From Lacrimispora celerecrescens (GTDB lineage: Bacteria; Bacillota; Clostridia; Lachnospirales; Lachnospiraceae), in the NCBI RefSeq assembly GCF_000732605.1, contig NZ_JPME01000005.1, positions 1 to 64,000 on the forward strand: a stretch of DNA of 64,000 bases, written 5' to 3'. A program made the position numbers and the translations under genes. Position 1 is the first letter of the stretch, and each line of letters opens with the position of its first letter. Shown in pieces: positions 46,354 through 53,663 of the stretch. The notes below the pieces were generated by a model that was not told where the DNA came from, did no database searches, and saw only the letters and a program-made list of their open reading frames with translations.

Positions 46354-47682
46354 ATGATGAAAAGAGGTTTTAGGAAAGTAGTAGGGGTACTACTAATCGG
46401 GGTTATGGCTATAAGTATGTTGTCAGGGTGTGGGGCAAAAAACAAAGAAACCGGAAACAAATCCAATACCGGCAATACACAGGTATCGGATGGCGGCAAC
46501 GAATCCGGTAAGATAATTGAAATTAATTTTCCTACTTCCTGGGTTGGAGTTAGTTCAAGTACAGAATGGTTTAATGATCGTTTAAAAGCATTTAATGAAC
46601 AATATTCAGATAAATATAAGGTGGTGGTAGAAGAGATTGCCGGTGATCAGGCTTATGTGGATAAAATAAAGGTTTTATACTCCTCCAAATCCTTACCGGA
46701 TGTAATTAGTACAGGAGGCTATAACCTGATCGATTCAATGAAAGATCAGATGGTTGACTTGACGCCTTATGTGGACGATCAATGGAAAAAATCGATCAGT
46801 GAAGTATGCTGGGATGTAAATTCAAGAGACGGAAGCATCTATGGCATTCCATATTCCAGACAGGTCATTGGATATTTCTATAACAAGGATCTTTTTGAAA
46901 AAGCGGGAATCAAAGAACCAGCGAAAACCTGGGATGAATTCTTTGCGCAGTGTGACAAATTATTGGCAGCAGGTATTACGCCGGTATCCATGGATACAGC
47001 AGATTCAGGCTGGCTGACTTCATTGCTGTTAGGCGCCATGATTGCTTCCGATGACGAAGGCGAAGCGTTTATGAATACGTCACTTCCTAAAAACTATAAT
47101 ACCAAGGAATTCATAGATGCAGCCGGAATGATTCAAAAATTGTTCCAGAACTATACGACTCAGGATGCAATAGGCGGAAAATATGAGAACGGTGCAAGTA
47201 ACTTCTTTATGGAACAGACAGCAATCATAGCAAATGGACCTTGGATGATCAGTGATTTCTATGATGCGAACATGGTAGAAGAAGGTTTTTCGGACAAGAT
47301 CGGAACAGCAATGTTCCCGGGCGATGTCATGTATAACAGCGGAAAGATTGGTTTTAATATTGCATCCAAATCAGAAGAACAATTAAAAGCTTCTCTTGAC
47401 TTTGTTAAATTTATGACATCTGCAGATAGCCAGCTAAAAATGTTGGAAATGACAGGAGAAATTCCGGCTGAGATTAACGTAACTTCCGATAACATTTATC
47501 CACTTGTAACTGAAGTTATAGAAAATAGTAACAAGGCAGCCAGAAATATTAATGATTTCCAGAGTTTATGGTATGCCAACGTGGTTGATGAGATAAGCAT
47601 TCAGTATCCGCTCCTTGCCCAGGGACAAATAACTCCGGAAGAATTTGCAACCGCTTTAACCAAAGCAGCAGAGAAAAATTAA
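46354..47682 (+). CDS. Extracellular sugar-binding lipoprotein
   Basis: A 442-residue family 1 solute-binding protein. The signal peptide ends in the lipobox SMLSGCG, giving a lipidated cysteine near residue 27, then an Asn/Gly/Thr linker. ADSQLKMLEMTGEIPA near the C-terminus is typical of sugar binders. ATG codons at 46354 and 46357 are both possible. A 12-bp hairpin follows the gene (47698-47727). Confidence 0.92.
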   Translation: MMKRGFRKVVGVLLIGVMAISMLSGCGAKNKETGNKSNTGNTQVSDGGNESGKIIEINFPTSWVGVSSSTEWFNDRLKAFNEQYSDKYKVVVEEIAGDQAYVDKIKVLYSSKSLPDVISTGGYNLIDSMKDQMVDLTPYVDDQWKKSISEVCWDVNSRDGSIYGIPYSRQVIGYFYNKDLFEKAGIKEPAKTWDEFFAQCDKLLAAGITPVSMDTADSGWLTSLLLGAMIASDDEGEAFMNTSLPKNYNTKEFIDAAGMIQKLFQNYTTQDAIGGKYENGASNFFMEQTAIIANGPWMISDFYDANMVEEGFSDKIGTAMFPGDVMYNSGKIGFNIASKSEEQLKASLDFVKFMTSADSQLKMLEMTGEIPAEINVTSDNIYPLVTEVIENSNKAARNINDFQSLWYANVVDEISIQYPLLAQGQITPEEFATALTKAAEKN

Positions 47683-47697
47683 TAGACATTATCAACT

Positions 47698-47727
47698 CTT
47701 TCCTCTGCCTTTACCGGCAGGGGAAAG
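47698..47727 (+). other. Intercistronic hairpin without U-run
   Basis: A 12-bp stem (47698-47709 with 47716-47727, one G-U pair) lies between the binding protein and the next permease. It probably stabilises the upstream mRNA segment. Confidence 0.5.
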
Positions 47728-47747
47728 AAGAATAGAGGTGACAGAGA

Positions 47748-48620
47748 TTGCGTGTTAAAAAAAGAATGATAGTATGTTTCTTATTACCTTGTATCCTGTT
47801 GTTTGCTTTAATTTATCTAATACCCATGGGAATTGTATTTGTAACCTCATTCTGTGAATGGAAATCAGGCGGAGTTTTTCATTTTGTTGGTCTTCGTAAT
47901 TATATCGAGGCGTTTGTAAATGATACAAGAATGCATCAGGCATTAAAAAATACTGGAATATGGGCTTTGCTCCAATCCACTGTCCACGTCGGAATCGGTA
48001 CAGTTACTGCATTTATACTATCCCGTAAAATAAAAGGCTGGAAGATCTTAAGAACGATATTCATGATTCCCAATGTTATATCGGCAGCTGCTTTAGGCGT
48101 TATCTTTTTAAATGTATTTAACCCCAAATATGGACTGCTTAATTCCATGATCAGTACTTTATCCGGGAGTACGTTTTCTAAAAACTGGTACTTTGATCAG
48201 AACTCAGCGTTCCTTACCGTGACCTGGAGCTGGCTGTTGTATGCAGGTCTTGTTATGATACTTGTTCTGGCAGGTGTTATGTCTGTTCCTGAAGACGTAC
48301 TGGAAGCGGCGAGAATAGACGGAGCCTCCGGTTTACAAATTGATTTTAAAATAAGGCTTCCGTTGGTACGCACAATTCTTGGAACCTGTGTAATTATATC
48401 AGCAACCAGTATGTTAAGAGAATTTGAATTGATTTATCTGACCACCAACGGCGGACCTGGCGATACTACCCTTAATCTGCCCTTATATCTATATAAAACC
48501 TCGTTGACAGATAATAATTATGGATATGCGAATATGATGGGAGTTTTATTGATTATCCTGGGAATCTTTGCTGTTTTTGCAATTAATAAATTGTTCCGTA
48601 TGAGTGAGTCAGATTATTAA
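47748..48620 (+). CDS. ABC sugar permease (MalF-like)
   Basis: A 290-residue protein with six helices. The EAA loop reads DVLEAARIDGASGLQIDFKI near residue 190. TTG at 47748 is chosen because GAGGTG lies 7 bases upstream; the ATG at 47766 is an alternative. Together with the permease at 45445 and the binding protein it forms an importer lacking its own ATPase. Confidence 0.9.
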   Translation: MRVKKRMIVCFLLPCILLFALIYLIPMGIVFVTSFCEWKSGGVFHFVGLRNYIEAFVNDTRMHQALKNTGIWALLQSTVHVGIGTVTAFILSRKIKGWKILRTIFMIPNVISAAALGVIFLNVFNPKYGLLNSMISTLSGSTFSKNWYFDQNSAFLTVTWSWLLYAGLVMILVLAGVMSVPEDVLEAARIDGASGLQIDFKIRLPLVRTILGTCVIISATSMLREFELIYLTTNGGPGDTTLNLPLYLYKTSLTDNNYGYANMMGVLLIILGIFAVFAINKLFRMSESDY

Positions 48621-48641
48621 TAAAAAGATTGGAGAATAAGA

Positions 48642-50009
48642 ATGAAGATTACTGTAATAGGTGGCGGCGGGGTTCGCTCCATGTTTCTTGCTAAGAGTCT
48701 GTCCCAGAATGCGAAAAGATTAGGAATCACGGATCTTGTGTTCATGGATAATAATGAGAAAAAATTAAATATCTATGGAAAAATGGCAAGAGAAGTTGCA
48801 AAAAGAATTGATCCTTCCCTTACATTTGCTCTTACAACTGATCCTGTCGAAGCAGTAACAGATGCCGACTATGTCATTACTACCATACGTGTTGGAGAAG
48901 ATGACATGAGAGTGAAAGATGAAAGGATAGCCCTTTCCTATGATTTATTAGGGCAGGAGACAACCGGTGCGGCAGGTTTCTCTTTTGCAATGCGTTCCGT
49001 TCCTGCTTTGGTAAAATACTGTGAGCTAATCAAAGAACATGCAAAAAAAGAGGTGAAAGTATTTAATTTTACCAATCCTGCGGGAGTAGTCTCCCAGACT
49101 TTAAGGGATATGGGATTTGATTTTACTTATGGAATCTGTGATGCACCTAGCGGTTTGCTGCATTCCTTTGCGAAACTATACGGAGTCAGCCAGGATGAAA
49201 TGACAGGAGAGTGTTATGGACTGAATCATCTTTCCTTCTTTAAGAGCATTCAGTTAAATGGGAAAGAAATTATCCCGGATTTACTAGTCGATGACCGTGT
49301 GTATGAGTCCACGGATATGAGGTTTTTTGAGAAAGAATTAGCGTTGCATTTGGGTTGTATCTTAAATGAATATTTATATTACTTCTATTATCGTGAGGAA
49401 GCCATAGCCAATATTCTTGCAGCAAACGTAACGAGAGGTGAAGTAATCAAAGACATTAATATACATATGACAGAGGAATTATCTAAGATGGATATAGAAG
49501 GTGACTTTGATCATTGTTTAAAGGTATATGAACAATGGTATGACAAAAGAGAGCGCGCTTATATGGCGAATGAAACGGGAATCAAAAGCCATAAACCTTC
49601 TTTTAAGTTTGATATAAATGAGAAAGATAACGGTGGCTATGCTGGGGTCGCTTTAAAATATATTGAAGCAGAATTATCTGGAGAGCCAAAAGACATGATT
49701 CTTTGTGTTCCCAACAATGGGGCGATTGAAGGATTAAAGGATACGGATGTGGTTGAAATCAGCTGTACCATTACAAGAGATGGTTATATTCCTCACAAGA
49801 TTGAAGAACCGGGTGAACTTCAAATGGAGTTAATAAGAAGAGTAAAGTCTTATGAAAGACTGGCTTCTTCCGCTATTCGAAACCGGGATAAAAAGGAAGC
49901 AGTGGATTGCCTCATGCTGCATCCGCTGGTAAATTCTTATTCCCTGGCTAAGGCCTTAATGGAACAATACTTAAGCATCAATACAGAATATATTAAGGGG
50001 TGGAAGTAG
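48642..50009 (+). CDS. Glycoside hydrolase family 4 (NAD- and metal-dependent)
   Basis: A 455-residue GH4 enzyme. ITVIGGGGVRSMFLAKSL is the NAD-binding loop, NFTNPAG (residues 142-148) contacts the sugar, and the metal ligands are Cys166 in GICDAPSG and His196 in GLNHLSF. GH4 members cleave alpha- or beta-glycosides by an oxidation-elimination route, many acting on 6-phosphorylated sugars from phosphotransferase systems. Here the transporter is of the ABC type, so the substrate may be non-phosphorylated or be phosphorylated inside by the adjacent kinase (inference). Confidence 0.92.
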   Translation: MKITVIGGGGVRSMFLAKSLSQNAKRLGITDLVFMDNNEKKLNIYGKMAREVAKRIDPSLTFALTTDPVEAVTDADYVITTIRVGEDDMRVKDERIALSYDLLGQETTGAAGFSFAMRSVPALVKYCELIKEHAKKEVKVFNFTNPAGVVSQTLRDMGFDFTYGICDAPSGLLHSFAKLYGVSQDEMTGECYGLNHLSFFKSIQLNGKEIIPDLLVDDRVYESTDMRFFEKELALHLGCILNEYLYYFYYREEAIANILAANVTRGEVIKDINIHMTEELSKMDIEGDFDHCLKVYEQWYDKRERAYMANETGIKSHKPSFKFDINEKDNGGYAGVALKYIEAELSGEPKDMILCVPNNGAIEGLKDTDVVEISCTITRDGYIPHKIEEPGELQMELIRRVKSYERLASSAIRNRDKKEAVDCLMLHPLVNSYSLAKALMEQYLSINTEYIKGWK

Positions 50010-50010
50010 G

Positions 50011-50922
50011 ATGGAGCACGTATCAGGAGTCGGAATGATTAATGTGGATATCCTTTATACAGGAATTGAGAGAATTCCCAATGAAGGGGAAGAAATATAT
50101 TCCAAGGAATTTGATATTCAATTAGGTGGGGGGATTCCGGCAACGATGATTAACCTGGCACGCCTTGGAGTTCCTACTGAGCTATGTACCTTCTTAGGAG
50201 ATGATATGTTTTCCAATTATGCAAAAACTCAGTTAGAACGCTATCATACATCGTATCATAATATTTACAATGGAAGCGGTATGCCCGTGGCCATAACTTC
50301 TATAATCACAACACAAAGGGATCGTACCTTTATCTCTTATCGCAATCACTTTACACTTCATGAAGAAGATCAGGATAAAATATACGATAAACTAAAAGGT
50401 GCAAAAATAGCTGATATGCAACTGGGGTATTTAGAAGTTTATAAGCGGTTAAAAGAGGATGGTACCATACTGGTTTTTGATGTGGGCTGGGAAGACGGAA
50501 TGTCTTTAGAAAAATATTCGGAGTATCTTAAGCTTGCAGATTATTTTACGCCAAATCAAAAAGAAGCATTAGAGATTACGAAAACAAATAATTTGCAGGA
50601 TGCCGCGGAGAAACTGAAAGAATATTTTGATCAGGTTATTATTAAACTTGACAAGAACGGCTGTATGCTGGTAGAAGGTGATACCACACATATTATTCCG
50701 CCCTTAGAGAATATTAAAGCGGTAGATGCTACAGGAGCAGGAGATGCATTTTTAAGCGGTTTTATTTATGGTTTATATCATAACTATGACGTGAAAGATG
50801 CCATACTGTTTGGTAACATAACCGGCGGATTATGTGTAGAAGGGATTGGTTGTTTAACACGTTACGTAAATGAGAAGGAGTTATTAGAGATAGCAGAAAA
50901 ACATCGTAATAAAATCAGGTGA
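50011..50922 (+). CDS. PfkB-family carbohydrate kinase
   Basis: A 303-residue ribokinase-fold enzyme. IQLGGGIPATMINLARLG is the first PfkB signature and VDATGAGDAFLSGF, with the catalytic aspartate, is the second. It starts one base after the GH4 stop, so translation is probably coupled. It should phosphorylate the sugar released by, or presented to, the GH4 enzyme; ketohexose, nucleoside or 2-keto sugars are all possible for this fold. Confidence 0.92.
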   Translation: MEHVSGVGMINVDILYTGIERIPNEGEEIYSKEFDIQLGGGIPATMINLARLGVPTELCTFLGDDMFSNYAKTQLERYHTSYHNIYNGSGMPVAITSIITTQRDRTFISYRNHFTLHEEDQDKIYDKLKGAKIADMQLGYLEVYKRLKEDGTILVFDVGWEDGMSLEKYSEYLKLADYFTPNQKEALEITKTNNLQDAAEKLKEYFDQVIIKLDKNGCMLVEGDTTHIIPPLENIKAVDATGAGDAFLSGFIYGLYHNYDVKDAILFGNITGGLCVEGIGCLTRYVNEKELLEIAEKHRNKIR

Positions 50923-50930
50923 AATAAAAT

Positions 50931-50972
50931 ACCTCCAAACTGATAATGCATCTTACATCAGTTTGGAGGTTT
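50931..50972. terminator. Bidirectional hairpin terminator
   Basis: A perfect 14-bp stem (50931-50944 with 50957-50970) lies between the convergent PfkB and deacetylase genes. Confidence 0.75.
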
Positions 50973-50980
50973 ACTGTAAG

Positions 50981-51862
50981 TTATTTCACAGTGTCCATTC
51001 CTTCTTTTATCATTTTTTTAATACTCTGATTATGGGCTCTGCGTATTCTCTTTAGACTGTATAAAGTTTCGGGATCATGATCTATCACATTCACCCCAAA
51101 TTTACAAGTCAGGGTCGCCTTAAAACCTAGTTTTTTAACAATGGTTTCTATTTCATCGTTATATTTTCCATATGGATAGGTAAAGGTATTTGGACTATTC
51201 CCTGTCGCAGACAAAATTTCTTCCTGCAGCTTATTTAAATCATTCGTGAAAAGTTCTTCAAATTGTACCAATGGTTCATCAGACATTTTGCAGCATCCAT
51301 AGCGTCCATTAGAAATTTTATGTAAATTATAGGAATGGCTTTGTATTTCAACCAGTCCGGATTGCTGCATTTCTTTTACTTCATCCCATGTTACGTGAGA
51401 ATAATTAATATTTTCATCGCAAACTTTCGAAAAGTCATCCACGCTTTTTCCAATTACAGATAAAACGATTTTCATATTATACTCTTTCACTAGAGGATAA
51501 ACATTTAAATAGGTACTTAGATACCCGTCATCAAAAGAAAGTACGACAGGATTCTGGGGTAATTCCTTTTTATCATTAACATAATCGATTAATTGTGTCA
51601 TTGTTATAGTATTGTAATTATTTTCTTTTAAATACTTTAGATCACTTTCAAATTCTTTGGGACTAATGACATCATTGCCAAAACCACTATTTTTTACTTG
51701 ATGATACATGATAATCGGAACTAAAACCCCATCAACCGGTTCTGTAGAAGAGACCACATGGATTTTATATATACTTTTGATGATAGAAATAGATAATAGG
51801 CAGTAAGTGATGATCAATATCATATTCTTTAGAATACTTTTATATTTTTTTATTCGGTCCAT
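50981..51862 (-). CDS. Membrane-anchored polysaccharide deacetylase (NodB domain)
   Basis: A 293-residue protein with one N-terminal membrane helix (about residues 12-30) and an extracellular NodB domain. The metal motif LSFDDGYLST, the HSYNLH motif and the PYGKYND motif are all present, so it should be active. It removes N- or O-acetyl groups from peptidoglycan, chitin-like or capsular polymers. It is monocistronic, with a weak ribosome site, and unrelated in direction to its neighbours. Confidence 0.9.
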   Translation of the reverse strand: MDRIKKYKSILKNMILIITYCLLSISIIKSIYKIHVVSSTEPVDGVLVPIIMYHQVKNSGFGNDVISPKEFESDLKYLKENNYNTITMTQLIDYVNDKKELPQNPVVLSFDDGYLSTYLNVYPLVKEYNMKIVLSVIGKSVDDFSKVCDENINYSHVTWDEVKEMQQSGLVEIQSHSYNLHKISNGRYGCCKMSDEPLVQFEELFTNDLNKLQEEILSATGNSPNTFTYPYGKYNDEIETIVKKLGFKATLTCKFGVNVIDHDPETLYSLKRIRRAHNQSIKKMIKEGMDTVK

Positions 51863-51961
51863 AATTATGCCCTTATATTTTGTTATAACAAATATATGCC
51901 GAAACTATGAATTAATTCATATATTAGAGGATCCTTTTCCGAACCCTCTTAATGTATCCGC

Positions 51962-52663
51962 TTAATATATCTTATGCCCACCTTCCAAGGCTTCATCCAG
52001 CTGTTTATCGGTACATCTTCTTGCCGCCTCCACATCACGCTCTTTGATGCATTTATACAGACAAAGTGTGCTGTCGTATAGTGCCTCCTTCCCATAGCGA
52101 AGACAAAAACGCTTCCAAAGCTGTGTTACAACAGGTTTAAAAGATATGTAAATTAAAGGGATAATACTGTTTCCACTGATAACCGATAGTTTGTGATGAA
52201 AAGAAAAAGTGGCTGAAATCGTATCTTCAATGGATTTTGCATTTGCAACTTCCTCTAATAATCCTTCCAATCCAAGAATATCCTCATTCGATGAATTCTT
52301 TATAATCGAATCCGTTGCCAGATGTTCCAGCGCCCGGCGTACTTCAAGGATTGAGTAAATATCTGCCTGCCCAAGTGTATCTCCGTGATATTCCATAATT
52401 GCATTTAGGGTATTGATATTTCCGTACTTGCCGTATTCTGCTACAAATACCCCCTGCCTTGGATGCACCTCTAAAAAACCCTGTTTTTCAAGTTCTGCAA
52501 ATCCGCTGTTAACCACTGCACGGCTCACCTGCATCTGTTTCGCAATCTCCCTTTCCGGAGGTAATTTGCTTCCAACCGGAATATGCCCTGATAAAATCAT
52601 GTCACGAATCTGACAAATAAACATTTCTTTTAAGCTCAAAGCGCTAAGTTTCTGAAATTCCAT
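51962..52663 (-). CDS. FadR-type GntR regulator
   Basis: A 233-residue protein with the GntR winged helix (GSKLPPEREIAKQMQVSRAV, residues 37-56) and an all-helical FCD effector domain that in relatives binds organic acids with a metal. It is divergent from the hypB operon. Its promoter (52711-52740) is followed by a perfect TCTGGT-CAT-ACCAGA palindrome, and a related CTGG-N5-CCAG lies in the hypB leader. It is therefore the likely repressor of both transcripts. Confidence 0.9.
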   Translation of the reverse strand: MEFQKLSALSLKEMFICQIRDMILSGHIPVGSKLPPEREIAKQMQVSRAVVNSGFAELEKQGFLEVHPRQGVFVAEYGKYGNINTLNAIMEYHGDTLGQADIYSILEVRRALEHLATDSIIKNSSNEDILGLEGLLEEVANAKSIEDTISATFSFHHKLSVISGNSIIPLIYISFKPVVTQLWKRFCLRYGKEALYDSTLCLYKCIKERDVEAARRCTDKQLDEALEGGHKIY

Positions 52664-52685
52664 CGTCTCTCCCCCTTGATCTGGC

Positions 52686-52700
52686 TCTGGTCATACCAGA
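52686..52700. promoter_or_regulatory. FadR-type operator TCTGGT-CAT-ACCAGA
   Basis: A perfect 6-3-6 palindrome with the TGGT-N-ACCA form typical of the FadR subfamily. It lies about 4-18 bases after the expected transcription start of the gntR gene. Confidence 0.7.
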
Positions 52701-52710
52701 AATCAATACT

Positions 52711-52740
52711 ATTTTATCATACATTCTTACTAAAACTCAA
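52711..52740 (-). promoter_or_regulatory. Promoter of the FadR-type regulator gene
   Basis: On the minus strand: TTGAGT, 18 bases, TAAAAT. Confidence 0.5.
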
Positions 52741-52779
52741 CAAATAAATAAGTAATAATGACAATAATTTTTTGCAATA

Positions 52780-52808
52780 TTGCTAATTTCTATGGAATAT
52801 TTTATAAT
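52780..52808 (+). promoter_or_regulatory. Promoter of the hypB operon
   Basis: TTGCTA, exactly 17 bases, TATAAT, about 120 bases before hypB. Confidence 0.6.
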
Positions 52809-52840
52809 AATATTGTTAAAAAATAAACTAATCACTTCAC

Positions 52841-52853
52841 CTGGCTGAACCAG
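52841..52853. promoter_or_regulatory. Second FadR-like operator CTGG-CTGAA-CCAG
   Basis: It matches the gntR operator core (CTGGTCATACCAG) at 9 of 13 positions with the same spacing. It lies some 25-40 bases after the expected hypB transcription start. Confidence 0.5.
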
Positions 52854-52925
52854 AGAAAATGCCAAAAGGTGGTATTTAAGACAACAAGTGGAATAAAGAA
52901 GGATGGAAAGAAAGGAGCGCGACAC

Positions 52926-53594
52926 ATGGAAGATTTTAAAGTTCTTGAGATAAAAACAAGTGTCTTTGCTGACAACAACATACAAGCTGAAAAGCTTCGT
53001 GAAGAATTAAAGGAGAAGAAGGTCTTTCTTCTTAATCTAATGTCCAGTCCCGGTGCCGGTAAGACCACGACTCTTACCCGGACGATCAATGTGTTGAAAA
53101 ACGACATTCATATTGGTGTTATGGAAGCTGATATTGATTCTGATGTGGATGCCCGTACCATACAGCAAACTGGTGTAAAGGCCATCCAGCTGCATACCGG
53201 TGGTATGTGCCATTTGGATGCGGAAATGACCCGCCAGGGATTGGAGGGTCTTAATACAGACGGTCTTGACCTTGTAATATTAGAAAATGTGGGCAACCTG
53301 GTCTGTCCTGCAGAATTTGACACCGGCGCAGTAAAAAATGCGATGATCCTTTCCGTACCGGAAGGAGATGACAAACCTCTTAAGTACCCGCTGATGTTCT
53401 CTATTTGCGATGTGATACTGATCAATAAGATGGATGTAATGCCTTATTTTAATTTTGATATGGAAAAATGCAAAGCGAATATTAGACTTCGTAATCCCAA
53501 CGCGATTATCATTCCAATCAGTGCCCTAAAAGATGAGGGGATAAAGGAATGGACCGACTGGTTAAGCAATGCAGTAAAATCCTGGTGTGAATAA
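52926..53594 (+). CDS. hypB: HypB, nickel-insertion GTPase
   Basis: A 222-residue SIMIBI GTPase that delivers nickel to NiFe hydrogenases and, in some bacteria, other nickel enzymes. Walker A SSPGAGKTT is near residue 40. The metal site shows GGMCHLDAEM and ENVGNLVCPAEFD with the conserved cysteines and histidine, and NKMD sets guanine specificity. The N-terminal CxxCGC motif and His-rich storage stretch of some HypB are absent. The start at 52926 follows AAAGGAG; a longer frame from 52869 has no site. It is first in an operon with hypA but without hypC, D, E or F. Confidence 0.95.
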   Translation: MEDFKVLEIKTSVFADNNIQAEKLREELKEKKVFLLNLMSSPGAGKTTTLTRTINVLKNDIHIGVMEADIDSDVDARTIQQTGVKAIQLHTGGMCHLDAEMTRQGLEGLNTDGLDLVILENVGNLVCPAEFDTGAVKNAMILSVPEGDDKPLKYPLMFSICDVILINKMDVMPYFNFDMEKCKANIRLRNPNAIIIPISALKDEGIKEWTDWLSNAVKSWCE

Positions 53595-53663
53595 CAAACG
53601 TATCACTATCATAAAAAGTATCCATAAACTTCAAATGCGTAAAACAAGAGAGGGAAGGAAATT

